NCBI RefSeq assembly: GCF_900110995.1
Contig: NZ_FOJF01000003.1
Coordinates: 124,001-188,000, forward strand
From: Chitinophaga sp. YR573
Lineage (GTDB): Bacteria > Bacteroidota > Bacteroidia > Chitinophagales > Chitinophagaceae
Direction of reading: 5' to 3'
Length of the DNA: 64,000 nt
Shown here: piece by piece, positions 16,478 to 25,866 of the stretch
How the letters are laid out: each line of letters starts with the position of its first letter
How positions within the stretch are numbered: the first letter of the stretch is position 1
Made by a program: the position numbers and the translations under genes
Notes under the pieces: model-generated
Database searches by the model: none
The model's input: only the letters and a program-made list of their open reading frames with translations
What the model was told of the DNA's origin: nothing

Positions 16478-18874
16478 ATGTTCCGGAACTATTTAAAAAC
16501 AGCTTTTCGTAATCTGATCAGGAATAAATTATTCTCCGGATTAAATATCATTGGGCTGGCTACAGGGATGGCCTGTAGTATTCTCATTTTTTTATGGGTA
16601 CAGGACGAGCGGAGTTATGACCAGTTCAATACGAACGCTAATCATATCTATCGCATTACATCACACGTGTCGGATCTGGATATGGCGATCACGCCCATTC
16701 CAATGAGTATAACAGCGAAGAAGGAGATTCCGGCTGTTAAAATGGCCACAACTATTTCTCCCTTAAAAAGTACTATTATCATCGATCATAAGAAGTTTGA
16801 CGATAAGAATATCTTTTACGCAGATTCGAACTTTCTCAGAATGTTCAATTACCCGGTTGTTAAAGGAGACCCAGCTACCCTACTTACCGGTCCAGATGAA
16901 ATAGTAATCACAGAAAGTGCAGCTAAGAAATATTTTGGAAGTATTGGAAATGCAATGGGGAAAGTGATTCGTTTAGAGAATAATGCCGGAGGTGCGCCTT
17001 TGACTTTAACAGTGAATGCTATCCTGAAAGATATTCCACATAACTCACACCTGCAGTTCGACATGCTGCTGCCCAAACAACAGTATGATAAGAAGAGGAA
17101 CCCCACCGAGATATGGGGGAATTTTGATGTATACAGTTACCTGTGGATAGATGAACACGCAGATGGAAATCCTGTGGCCATCGCATCCCTGGAAAAGCAG
17201 GTAAATAGTATGCATGACCGCAATGATAATTTTCATATAAAAAGTACGTATAATTTGCAGGCCCTTCCCGATATTCATCTGCATCCCGGTTTATTTATGG
17301 ATGTTGCGGGTGGAGGAAATAAGCAGTATGTGACTATTTTTTCATTGGTAGCCATATTTATTCTGTTGATTGCCTGTATTAACTTCATGAATTTGTCTAC
17401 AGCTATTTCAGGCCAGCGGGCAAAGGAAGTAGGACTGCGTAAAACAGTGGGAGCGCAACGTTTTCAATTGATACTCCAGTTTTTAAGCGAGTCATTATTA
17501 TTGTCACTTGTTTCCCTGGTGATCAGTATTGGCCTGGTGATATTATTGCTGCCTTTGTTTAATACACTTGCTGCAAAATCCATTTCTATCAACCTGTTAA
17601 GTATAAAAAATATAGGATTGCTTTTAGCCATTGCAGTAACAGTGGGAGTGATATCAGGAAGTTATCCCGCTCTTTTCCTGTCTTCTTTTAACCCGGTAAA
17701 GGTGTTAAAAGGAGTAAAGTATTTACATGGACGTACCAATTATTTCCGCAACGGGCTGGTAGTATTGCAGTTCTCTATTTCAGTGATTTTAATCATCAGT
17801 ACGCTTGTAGTATATAACCAGCTGCAGTACATCCGTCACCGTGATATCGGGTTTAATAAGGATAACCTGTTGTATACCAAGGTTCCTGATGCGGGTGATT
17901 TCGGTGCAAATTTCAGAGCCCTGAAAACGAAATTGAGTGAACAATCCCAGATCACTGATTATACACTGATCAGTCATTTGCCCACAGATCTGCAGACTGG
18001 TCAGAAGGTAACCTGGCCGGGTATGAATCAGGAAACTTTACTGATTGCTCCGGAGATCTGGGTAGATGAAAACTTTGTTCGTGTATTTGGAATGAAACTG
18101 CTGGCCGGGAGATTTTTTCGGAAAGATGATATAGCAGATAGTAAGAATTATGTAGTGAACGAAACATCGCTGAAGAAATTTAATATGGATATTGTTACTG
18201 CAGTTGGTAAAAAGATAACAGTAGATGAGCAGGAAGGAGAGATTATCGGTGTTGTGAAAGATTTTAATTTCAGACCTATACAACAGAGCATCGAACCGCT
18301 TATCCTTAGAACTTATGATGGTTATGCCAACGGTACCGCCGGCTTCATTGTTGTAAAGACCAGGGCCGCAGGTATTGAGCGCAGCATGAGTGATGTCAGA
18401 AACATATTGCAACCTATATTTCCCGACTTCCCCTTTTTACAGGGTTTTATTGATGATGACCTGAACCGCTTATATATCGCAGAACAACGCATGGGTAAAC
18501 TGTTTAACGTATTTTCTGTACTGTCTGTTATTATTTCCTGCCTGGGATTATTTGGCCTTGCCACTTTCGCTACCCAAAAACGCATTAAGGAGATTGGTGT
18601 GCGGAAAGTACTGGGCGCCAGTGCCACCGGCATTGTGGCTATGCTCTCAAAAGATTTCATCAAACTGGTAGCGGTGGCCCTGACCATCGCTTTTCCAGTT
18701 TCCTGGCTGATCATGAACAAATGGCTGGACAATTTCGCTTACCGTATTTCTATCAGTTGGTGGATGTTCCTCTTTGCTGGTGTAATTGCCATACTGATCG
18801 CGTCCCTTTCTGTTAGTTACCAGTCTGTAAAAGCGGCGTTGTCTAATCCGGTGAAGAGTTTGAGGTCGGAGTAA
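16478..18874 (+). CDS. FtsX/MacB-type ABC transporter permease
   Basis: This 798-residue membrane protein starts with the Bacteroidota signature NYLKTAFRNLIRNKLFSGLN and a first membrane helix. A large periplasmic MacB-PCD domain follows. It then has three helices of the first FtsX domain (about residues 285-400), a second periplasmic domain, and a C-terminal FtsX domain with TFATQKRIKEIGVRKVLGA. By family it is a MacB-like mechanotransmission permease, involved in efflux or lipoprotein or envelope functions. No ATPase gene is adjacent, so a partner must be encoded elsewhere. A very long hairpin follows the gene. Confidence 0.88.
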   Translation: MFRNYLKTAFRNLIRNKLFSGLNIIGLATGMACSILIFLWVQDERSYDQFNTNANHIYRITSHVSDLDMAITPIPMSITAKKEIPAVKMATTISPLKSTIIIDHKKFDDKNIFYADSNFLRMFNYPVVKGDPATLLTGPDEIVITESAAKKYFGSIGNAMGKVIRLENNAGGAPLTLTVNAILKDIPHNSHLQFDMLLPKQQYDKKRNPTEIWGNFDVYSYLWIDEHADGNPVAIASLEKQVNSMHDRNDNFHIKSTYNLQALPDIHLHPGLFMDVAGGGNKQYVTIFSLVAIFILLIACINFMNLSTAISGQRAKEVGLRKTVGAQRFQLILQFLSESLLLSLVSLVISIGLVILLLPLFNTLAAKSISINLLSIKNIGLLLAIAVTVGVISGSYPALFLSSFNPVKVLKGVKYLHGRTNYFRNGLVVLQFSISVILIISTLVVYNQLQYIRHRDIGFNKDNLLYTKVPDAGDFGANFRALKTKLSEQSQITDYTLISHLPTDLQTGQKVTWPGMNQETLLIAPEIWVDENFVRVFGMKLLAGRFFRKDDIADSKNYVVNETSLKKFNMDIVTAVGKKITVDEQEGEIIGVVKDFNFRPIQQSIEPLILRTYDGYANGTAGFIVVKTRAAGIERSMSDVRNILQPIFPDFPFLQGFIDDDLNRLYIAEQRMGKLFNVFSVLSVIISCLGLFGLATFATQKRIKEIGVRKVLGASATGIVAMLSKDFIKLVAVALTIAFPVSWLIMNKWLDNFAYRISISWWMFLFAGVIAILIASLSVSYQSVKAALSNPVKSLRSE

Positions 18875-18888
18875 TAAGCTCATTAAAA

Positions 18889-18976
18889 GCTTCGGAACAC
18901 TCCCGGAAGATACATCTGTTCCGTTTATCCTCCGTAATTAACGGAAGATAAGCGGAACAGATGTATCTTCCGAAGC
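18889..18976. repeat. Long hairpin, REP-like or structural terminator
   Basis: A perfect 20-base-pair arm (18904-18923 with 18953-18972) continues, after one mispair, into an inner arm (18925-18935 with 18941-18951, one mismatch) and a 5-base loop. The whole forms an almost continuous 69-base hairpin. An alternative outer pairing, GCTTCGGA with TCCGAAGC, is at 18889-18896 and 18969-18976. It follows the permease gene but lacks a T-tract. Confidence 0.82.
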
Positions 18977-19065
18977 CTTTCAGAGAGTCTTAAGGCATAA
19001 TATTCATCAACGTTGCAATCTTTTATCCCCTTATAAAGTACAGAATATTTTATATTTGACCCGGT

Positions 19066-19359
19066 TTGAAGATACTTACACTCATATTATCCATTTATGT
19101 ACTGCTGATGGCAGTTATTCCCTGCTGCGCTTTCGATAAGTGTACAGAAGACCAGGAAATGAGTGCCGGAAGTCATAAAGAACCACAAGGGAGCTGTTCT
19201 CCTTTTTACAGCTGCCATAGCTGCTCCGTTCCGGTAATCCTCGAAAAGCCATTACAGATGGCTGCCGTTGAAAGTACAAACGAACCACATTACGCGGCTT
19301 ACCAACCTTCTACCCTCCAAAGCTTTAGCTTTTCCTGCTGGAACCCTCCACGGGCCTGA
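19066..19359 (+). CDS. Small Cys-rich secreted protein (DUF6660-like)
   Basis: This 97-residue protein has an N-terminal signal-like segment (KILTLILSIYVLLMAVIPCC) and several cysteines, including SPFYSCHSCSVPV. It starts with TTG; no ATG gives a complete signal sequence. It precedes the CzcA-type pump by 45 bases, a position held in Bacteroidota metal-efflux operons by DUF6660-like proteins, which it resembles by general layout. Role is unknown; periplasmic metal binding by the Cys and His residues is a reasonable guess. Confidence in the family name is moderate. Confidence 0.65.
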   Translation: MKILTLILSIYVLLMAVIPCCAFDKCTEDQEMSAGSHKEPQGSCSPFYSCHSCSVPVILEKPLQMAAVESTNEPHYAAYQPSTLQSFSFSCWNPPRA

Positions 19360-19404
19360 TCTCAATATCACAGGAATCATCTATTATTAAATTAAATCAG
19401 TTGC

Positions 19405-22400
19405 ATGCTCGATAAGATCATCAGCTATTCCATACGGAATAAGCTGGTCATAGCATTGTTTACACTGGTGCTGATCGTATGGGGAATCTCCAGTTTAAGA
19501 GGATTGCCCATCGATGCCGTACCAGATATTACAAATAACCAGGTACAGATCATTACTACCGCGCCTTCACAGGCCGCACAGGATATTGAAAGACTGGTGA
19601 CTTTCCCGGTAGAACAGTCAGTGGCTACTATCCCGGAGATTACAGAAGTACGTTCTTTTTCACGCTTTGGCCTTAGCGTGGTCACTGTGGTGTTTGAAGA
19701 TAAAACAGATGTTTACTGGGCCAGACAACAGGTAAGTGAACGCCTGGCATCAATAAGGGAACAGATTCCGGCAGGAGTGGGGAACCCTGAACTGGCTCCG
19801 CTTACTACCGGACTGGGGGAGATTTACCAATACGTAATACACACCAAACCCGGCTATGAAAAGAAATACTCTGCCATGGACCTGCGCACTATACAGGACT
19901 GGATCGTGCGCAGACAGTTACTGGGCGTACCCGGAGTAGCAGATGTAAGCAGTTTGGGTGGATACCTCAAACAATACGAAATATCCCTGGACCCGGAGAA
20001 ACTCCGTAGTATGAACCTGGGCATCAGCGACGTATTTATCGCCCTGGAGAAAAACAACCAGAATACAGGCGGAGCTTATATAGATAAAAGACCGAATGCT
20101 TATTTCATCAGAAGCGAAGGGTTGATCAGTAACCTGGATGATATCAGTAATATCGTAGTCAAAAATAATAACAATGGTATTCCGGTACTGATTGCCAATA
20201 TAGGAAAAGTGAGCTTCGGACATGCCATCCGTTATGGAGCTATGACGCGGAATACCGAAGGCGAAAGGGTAGGAGCTATTGTGATGATGCTGAAAGGGGC
20301 GAATTCCTCTGCCGTCATTGCTGATGTAAAAAAACGCATCACACAGATAGAAAAGACACTACCCGAAGGAGTACTGATAGAACCCTTCCTGGATCGTACC
20401 AAACTGGTGAACAATGCCATTGAGACAGTCACCCGTAACCTTGCAGAAGGAGCATTGATTGTCATCTTCGTACTGGTATTGTTGCTGGGCAACTTCCGGG
20501 CAGGGCTGATAGTCGCTTCCGTGATCCCGCTGGCAATGTTGTTTGCCGTTTGTATGATGCGGCTGTTTAACGTATCCGGGAACCTGATGAGCCTGGGCGC
20601 TATAGATTTCGGGTTGATAGTAGATGGAGCGGTGATTATTGTGGAAGCAACGATGCATCACCTGGGACTACGTAACACCGGTAACAAACTTACCCAGAAA
20701 GAAATGGATGAGGAGGTGTATCAGTCGGCCAGTCGTATCCGTACTTCCGCAGCCTTTGGAGAAATTATCATATTAATCGTTTATCTCCCCATTTTAGCCC
20801 TCGCAGGCATAGAAGGCAAAATGTTCCGTCCAATGGCGCAAACGGTCGCATTTGCGATTGCAGGGGCCTTTATTTTATCGCTTACCTATGTGCCAATGGT
20901 AAGCGCCCTGTTTTTAGATAAAAACATCTCTGCCAAACGTACCTTCTCCGATAAGATCATGGACTTCTTTTACCGGGTATATAACCCGCTGATCCGCTTT
21001 GCACTGCGTTTCAAAAAGAGTATCGTGATATCGGCCATGCTGTTACTGGGCCTTAGCCTGTTACTATTCAACAGGCTGGGCGCAGAATTCATCCCTTCCT
21101 TAGACGAAGGTGATTTTGCAGTAGAAATGCGTGTATTAAAAGGCAGCAGTATGTCTGAAACAATTGCTGCCGCAGATAAAGCCGCAGGCATTATCTTAAA
21201 AAACTTTCCCAACGAAGTGAAAGAAGTGGTAGGCAAAATCGGAAGTGGGGAAATTCCCACAGATCCGATGCCGGTAGAAGCCTGCGATCTAATCGTGGTG
21301 CTGAAAAACAAAGCTACTGCTACGCCTGAACTGGCAGAAAGGATGTCCGCAGCCCTGGAAGAAATACCCGGTGTTACTTTCGGCTTCCAGCAACCGATAC
21401 AGATGCGTTTCAACGAACTGATGACCGGTGCCCGTCAGGACGTAGTGATAAAGATTTACGGTGAAGACCTGGATTTACTGGCTGCCTACGCTCAGAAAGT
21501 AGGGGCAGTTGCAGGAAAGATCAAAGGAGCAAAAGACCTCTACGTAGAACAGGTAACCGGACTGCCACAGATCGTCATCAACTACAAACGGGATTTAATA
21601 GCCCGCTTCGGACTAAACATCGAAGACATCAACGATGTCATCAACACCGCATTTGCAGGTAAAAGCGCCGGCATTGTATACGAAGGCGAAAAACGCTTCG
21701 ACCTTGTAGTACGACTGGATAAAGAAAACCGCCAGTACCTGGATGATGTAAAAGGACTATACATCACTGCTCCCAATGGTGTACAGGTACCCATCACCGA
21801 ACTGGCAGACATAGAACTGAAAGTAGGACCTAACCAGATACAGAGAGACGATGCCAAACGCCGCATTACTGTCGGCTTCAATGTCCGTGGCCGCGACGTG
21901 GAAAGTATCGTCAGAGAACTACAGAAAAAAATAGGAGAAAAGGTAAAAATGTCGCCGGGGTATTACATCACCTACGGAGGAACTTTTGAAAACCTGCAAC
22001 AGGCAAGGACACGTTTAAAAGTAGCCGTTCCGGCAGCACTATTACTCATCTTCGTGTTACTCTATTTTACATTCGGTTCTATCAAACAGGGCCTACTCAT
22101 CTACACAGCTATCCCGCTTTCTGCCATCGGCGGTATCATCGCGTTATGGCTGAGAGATATGCCTTTCAGTATCTCCGCAGCTGTAGGGTTCATCGCATTA
22201 TTTGGTGTAGCTGTACTAAATGGTATCGTATTAATAGCGGAATTCAACCGCCTGAAAAAAGAAGGACTTACCAGTCTGAAAGAGATTGTGTTACAGGGAA
22301 CACGTACCCGCTTACGCCCTGTAATCATGACAGCCACTGTAGCCTCCCTGGGATTCCTGCCAATGGCCTTGTCGCACGGCAGTGGGGCAGAGGTCCAGAA

Positions 22401-22530
22401 GCCGCTGGCTACTGTAGTCATCGGTGGATTGATCACTGCCACCATCCTTACTTTACTGGTATTGCCCTGTCTTTATGTGTTATCTGAAATGATTAAACCA
22501 AGAAAAAATGAAACGTCTCATATACAGTAG
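19405..22530 (+). CDS. CusA/CzcA-family heavy-metal RND efflux pump
   Basis: This 1041-residue inner-membrane pump has the HME-RND proton relay DFGLIVDGAVIIVEA with Asp401, Asp407 and Glu414, matching Asp402, Asp408 and Glu415 of CzcA. That supports zinc, cobalt, cadmium or nickel export rather than copper or silver. Two periplasmic loops and about 12 membrane segments are present. Unlike some Bacteroidota homologues it has no fused TolC domain. The end overlaps the adaptor gene by 23 bases, and a P1B-type ATPase gene follows, forming a metal-resistance operon. Confidence 0.93.
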   Translation: MLDKIISYSIRNKLVIALFTLVLIVWGISSLRGLPIDAVPDITNNQVQIITTAPSQAAQDIERLVTFPVEQSVATIPEITEVRSFSRFGLSVVTVVFEDKTDVYWARQQVSERLASIREQIPAGVGNPELAPLTTGLGEIYQYVIHTKPGYEKKYSAMDLRTIQDWIVRRQLLGVPGVADVSSLGGYLKQYEISLDPEKLRSMNLGISDVFIALEKNNQNTGGAYIDKRPNAYFIRSEGLISNLDDISNIVVKNNNNGIPVLIANIGKVSFGHAIRYGAMTRNTEGERVGAIVMMLKGANSSAVIADVKKRITQIEKTLPEGVLIEPFLDRTKLVNNAIETVTRNLAEGALIVIFVLVLLLGNFRAGLIVASVIPLAMLFAVCMMRLFNVSGNLMSLGAIDFGLIVDGAVIIVEATMHHLGLRNTGNKLTQKEMDEEVYQSASRIRTSAAFGEIIILIVYLPILALAGIEGKMFRPMAQTVAFAIAGAFILSLTYVPMVSALFLDKNISAKRTFSDKIMDFFYRVYNPLIRFALRFKKSIVISAMLLLGLSLLLFNRLGAEFIPSLDEGDFAVEMRVLKGSSMSETIAAADKAAGIILKNFPNEVKEVVGKIGSGEIPTDPMPVEACDLIVVLKNKATATPELAERMSAALEEIPGVTFGFQQPIQMRFNELMTGARQDVVIKIYGEDLDLLAAYAQKVGAVAGKIKGAKDLYVEQVTGLPQIVINYKRDLIARFGLNIEDINDVINTAFAGKSAGIVYEGEKRFDLVVRLDKENRQYLDDVKGLYITAPNGVQVPITELADIELKVGPNQIQRDDAKRRITVGFNVRGRDVESIVRELQKKIGEKVKMSPGYYITYGGTFENLQQARTRLKVAVPAALLLIFVLLYFTFGSIKQGLLIYTAIPLSAIGGIIALWLRDMPFSISAAVGFIALFGVAVLNGIVLIAEFNRLKKEGLTSLKEIVLQGTRTRLRPVIMTATVASLGFLPMALSHGSGAEVQKPLATVVIGGLITATILTLLVLPCLYVLSEMIKPRKNETSHIQ

Positions 22531-23647
22531 TTTATTTTTTATTATTACCGCCTGTGGGAGTAAAATACCCAAAGCAGAAACTCCTCATGAAGAAGGAGCA
22601 TCCTCTGTCGTTGAATTAACATCCGCTCAATATACCAATGCCGGTATAACTACCGGTAAAATAGAATTAAAGCAGATCAGCAGTAATATCAAAGCCAACG
22701 GAAAACTGGATGTACCTCCGCAAAGCCTGATTACCATTGCAGCTCCTTTTGGGGCATTTATAAAAAACACAGAGCTGTTACAAGGCTCTCTGATAAAAAA
22801 AGGCGAGGTTGTTGCTACACTACAACATCCGGACCTGATCCAGCTGCAACAGGATTACCTGGAAAATAAGAGTCAGGAAGAATACCTGCAAGCGGATTAT
22901 GAACGGGAAACAACGCTGGCAAAAGAAAATGTGAACGCAAAAAAAGTATTAGAGCAATCAAAGGCAAACTATTTCTCTTTAATGGCAAAGATCAATGGAC
23001 TTAAAGAAAAATTAAAACTCCTGAATATTGATCTGAAAGCATTGGAAGCAGGAAAAATACAGAGCACTATTTCTCTGTATAGCCCAATTACAGGCTATGT
23101 TACAGAAGTAAATACCAATGTAGGTGCTTTCGTAAACCCCAGTGACAAGTTGTTTGAAATCGTAAATACAGAACATCTGCACGCTGAATTAACCGTCTTT
23201 GAAAGAGACCTGCCCAAACTGAAAGAAGGGCAACGGGTGCGATTCACATTGGCGAATGAAAGCAAACAGCGTACAGCAAAAGTACACCTGATAGGCCGGC
23301 AGATCAGTGATGAACGCACGGTACAGGTACATTGCCACCTGGATAATGAAGATAAACAACTACTGCCAGGCATGTATCTGACAGCCTGGATAGAAACAGG
23401 CAATGCTATGGTAGATGCCTTGCCAGATGAAGCCATTGTACAGTTTGATGACAAGCCTTACATCTTTATTGAGAAAGGACAATATCAGTATGAAATGATA
23501 GCTGTAGAAAAAGGTAGCAGTGAACTGGGGTTCACAGAAATTATGTTGCCGCAGGGCTTTGATAAATTAAATACAAAGGTTGTTTTGAAAGGCGCTTATG
23601 CCTTATATTCGAAAATGAAAAATAGTGAAGAAGAGGAAGAACATTAA
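22508..23647 (+). CDS. RND efflux periplasmic adaptor (CzcB-like lipoprotein)
   Basis: This 379-residue membrane-fusion protein has a lipoprotein signal ending in ITAC (Cys at about residue 16). A barrel-sandwich (lipoyl-like) hybrid domain is split by a coiled coil (about residues 115-175), and beta-barrel and membrane-proximal domains follow. By family it bridges the RND pump to an outer-membrane channel. It overlaps the pump gene by 23 bases and precedes the ATPase gene by 3 bases. No TolC-type gene is present in the operon, so the channel must come from elsewhere. Confidence 0.9.
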   Translation: MKRLIYSSLFFIITACGSKIPKAETPHEEGASSVVELTSAQYTNAGITTGKIELKQISSNIKANGKLDVPPQSLITIAAPFGAFIKNTELLQGSLIKKGEVVATLQHPDLIQLQQDYLENKSQEEYLQADYERETTLAKENVNAKKVLEQSKANYFSLMAKINGLKEKLKLLNIDLKALEAGKIQSTISLYSPITGYVTEVNTNVGAFVNPSDKLFEIVNTEHLHAELTVFERDLPKLKEGQRVRFTLANESKQRTAKVHLIGRQISDERTVQVHCHLDNEDKQLLPGMYLTAWIETGNAMVDALPDEAIVQFDDKPYIFIEKGQYQYEMIAVEKGSSELGFTEIMLPQGFDKLNTKVVLKGAYALYSKMKNSEEEEEH

Positions 23648-23650
23648 ACT

Positions 23651-25588
23651 ATGAAAATGGAACAAAAGCATAATTGTAATCATGATCATGAACATACACA
23701 GGGTCATAATCATGAACATGGGGGATGGTTCGGTAAAAATACTGAACTCATTTTTAGCCTGATCTGTGGCGGCTTGCTGGGAACTGGTTTCGCTTTGTCA
23801 TTCATCACTAATGTTCACTGGGTTCCTCTTGCATTTTATATAGGCGCTTATTTCTTCGGCGGGTTTTACACCGCAAAAGAAGCCATTGAAAATATCAGAT
23901 CAGGTACTTTTGATATCGATTCTTTAATGCTGGTCGCCGCCGTAGGCGCAGCCATCTTAGGCGACTGGGCAGAAGGTGCATTATTATTATTCCTCTTTAG
24001 TCTGGGGCATTCGCTGGAACACTACGCCATGAACAAGGCGCGTAAATCAATATCTGCTTTGGCAGAACTGGCGCCTAAAACGGCCTGGCTGAAAGACGGT
24101 AAGGAAGTAGGGATAGAACAGTTAAAGCCCGGGGATATCATTGTAGTGAAACCTAATACTAAAATCCCTGCAGACGGAGAAGTTGTACAAGGTAACAGCA
24201 GTGTAAACCAGGCACCCATCACAGGAGAAAGCATGCCTGTAGAAAAACAGGTAAACAGCAATGTATTCGCTGGTTCTATCAACGGTAATGGTTCACTGGA
24301 AATAAAAGTATCAAAACCAGCATCAGATTCTACTATCTCAAGATTAATAAAACTCGTTAATGAAGGGCAGCAGCAAAAATCTCCCACTCAACGGTTTACT
24401 GATAAACTGCAGAAGGTCTTTGTACCGGTTGTACTGATATCAGTAGTGCTGTTATGTTTTGCATTCCTGGTGATAGACGAAACGTTCAGTCAGAGTTTCT
24501 ACCGCGCCATGTCTGTGCTGGTAGCTGCCAGTCCATGTGCATTAGCAATATCTACCCCCAGTGCGGTATTAAGTGGTGTAGCCCGTGCTGCCAGAGAAGG
24601 GGTGCTGATAAAAGGCGGCAGACCATTGGAAGACCTTGGTACACTCACCGCCCTGGCATTCGATAAAACAGGTACACTCACTGCCGGAAAGCCCAGGCTG
24701 ACTAACATAATCCCCTCAGAAGGAGTAAACGAAGAGGAACTGCTGGAGGCTGTTGTAGCCGTAGAAGCATTGAGTGATCATCCGTTGGCAAAAGCGCTGG
24801 TAACAGATGGAACAGAAAAGCTGAAAGGTAAGACCATCACTCAGGCGCAGGAACTGGAAGCAGTACAGGGAAAAGGTGTGAAAGCAAAATGGCAGAACAG
24901 CACCATTTACATCGGCAACCGGGCAATGTTTGAAAACGCATTACCGGCAGCACTAAACGACAAACTCAGTTCCCTGGAAAGCCAGGGTAATACTTCGATG
25001 ATCGTAAAAAGAGATGATCAATACTTAGGGATAGTGACAATGATGGATACCCCCAGAGAAGAAGCAAAGGAGGCATTACAACGCTTAAAAGAAGGGGGTA
25101 TCAGGAAGATGATCATGTTATCTGGTGATAGCCAGCAGGTGGCAGATGCTATCGCTAAAGCAATCGGTCTGACGGATGCCTGGGGCAACCTGTTACCCGA
25201 ACAAAAAGTAGATGCCATCAAAAAGCTGATCGCTTCCGAAGGGAAAGTTGCCATGGTAGGAGATGGAGTGAATGATGCCCCGGCAATGGCGAACAGTACC
25301 GTAGGCATCGCTATGGGAGCTGCCGGTTCTGATGTAGCCCTGGAAACCGCGGATATTGCCCTGATGGGTGACCGCCTGGACAAGCTGCCTTTTGCCATCG
25401 CTCTCAGCCGTAAGGCCAACGGTATCATCAAACAGAACCTGTTTATCAGTTTGGGGATGGTGGTGGTGTTAATCCCGCTCACCCTGCTGGGTATAGCGAG
25501 TATAGGCCCGGCTGTAATGGCACATGAAGGATCTACTATTGTAGTGGTATTCAATGCTTTACGATTATTGGTGTATAAGCATAAATGA
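23651..25588 (+). CDS. Heavy-metal P-type ATPase, P1B-4-like
   Basis: This 645-residue pump lacks a metal-binding HMA domain but has a His-rich N-terminal tail (residues 7-23). The membrane metal site is SPC (Ser294, Pro295, Cys296) and the last helix has HEGSTIVVVFNALRLL (His625). Both are typical of P1B-4 ATPases that export cobalt, zinc, cadmium or iron. The phosphorylation site is Asp338 in DKTGTLT, with HP in SDHPLAKAL and GDGVNDAPA. It sits 3 bases after the adaptor gene. Together with CzcA it would form a two-step route from cytoplasm to outside. Confidence 0.92.
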   Translation: MKMEQKHNCNHDHEHTQGHNHEHGGWFGKNTELIFSLICGGLLGTGFALSFITNVHWVPLAFYIGAYFFGGFYTAKEAIENIRSGTFDIDSLMLVAAVGAAILGDWAEGALLLFLFSLGHSLEHYAMNKARKSISALAELAPKTAWLKDGKEVGIEQLKPGDIIVVKPNTKIPADGEVVQGNSSVNQAPITGESMPVEKQVNSNVFAGSINGNGSLEIKVSKPASDSTISRLIKLVNEGQQQKSPTQRFTDKLQKVFVPVVLISVVLLCFAFLVIDETFSQSFYRAMSVLVAASPCALAISTPSAVLSGVARAAREGVLIKGGRPLEDLGTLTALAFDKTGTLTAGKPRLTNIIPSEGVNEEELLEAVVAVEALSDHPLAKALVTDGTEKLKGKTITQAQELEAVQGKGVKAKWQNSTIYIGNRAMFENALPAALNDKLSSLESQGNTSMIVKRDDQYLGIVTMMDTPREEAKEALQRLKEGGIRKMIMLSGDSQQVADAIAKAIGLTDAWGNLLPEQKVDAIKKLIASEGKVAMVGDGVNDAPAMANSTVGIAMGAAGSDVALETADIALMGDRLDKLPFAIALSRKANGIIKQNLFISLGMVVVLIPLTLLGIASIGPAVMAHEGSTIVVVFNALRLLVYKHK

Positions 25589-25605
25589 TCATATTGACAC
25601 TACGC

Positions 25606-25637
25606 TTTGCAGAATGGCCTCTTTTTTGTTATATTTG
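25606..25637 (+). promoter_or_regulatory. Candidate Bacteroidota promoter
   Basis: A TTTG (25606-25609) and TATATTTG (25630-25637) are spaced by 20 bases, close to the TTTG-N19-TAnnTTTG consensus of the phylum's main sigma factor. The ATG of the small gene at 25664 lies 27 bases downstream. Confidence 0.5.
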
Positions 25638-25663
25638 TATCATAGGTATCAAATTAATACTTT

Positions 25664-25858
25664 ATGAAGGCAAAGATTAGTAAACTCGGACTCGCATTTC
25701 TCCGCAACAGTAAAGCTGCAAATGCTTTATCAAAGGCGGTGGATAATAACAGTGACCGGATTTCAAACGGGGAGCCGGTAAAATTCAAGGCTGCCCTGGA
25801 CAATACGAATAAAATTATTGAATTCACTGTGCGCAAGGTAAACGTTTCTCTACCCTGA
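25664..25858 (+). CDS. Small basic protein of unknown function
   Basis: This 64-residue protein has a helical, alanine-rich N-terminal half (LGLAFLRNSKAANALSKAV) and a C-terminal segment likely to form strands (KIIEFTVRKVNVSLP). No family is recognised and no signal peptide or membrane segment is seen. A promoter-like element precedes it and a membrane-protein gene follows after 8 bases, so the two may be cotranscribed. It is short, but initiation context and position between real genes support a genuine gene. Confidence 0.55.
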   Translation: MKAKISKLGLAFLRNSKAANALSKAVDNNSDRISNGEPVKFKAALDNTNKIIEFTVRKVNVSLP

Positions 25859-25866
25859 TATAATAC

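Noticed and set aside
19051..19058. TATATTTG resembling a promoter -7 element before the small Cys-rich gene
   Set aside because: It is only 8 bases from the TTG start and has no TTTG at the proper distance, so it would make a leaderless transcript; likely chance.
20970..21413. 147-codon open frame on the minus strand inside the CzcA-type gene
   Set aside because: It runs antisense to a well-supported RND gene, has no recognisable domain, and codon bias of the host gene explains the open frame.
25018..25554. 178-codon minus-strand frame inside the P-type ATPase gene
   Set aside because: Serine- and proline-rich low-complexity translation typical of antisense frames; the plus strand carries all ATPase motifs.
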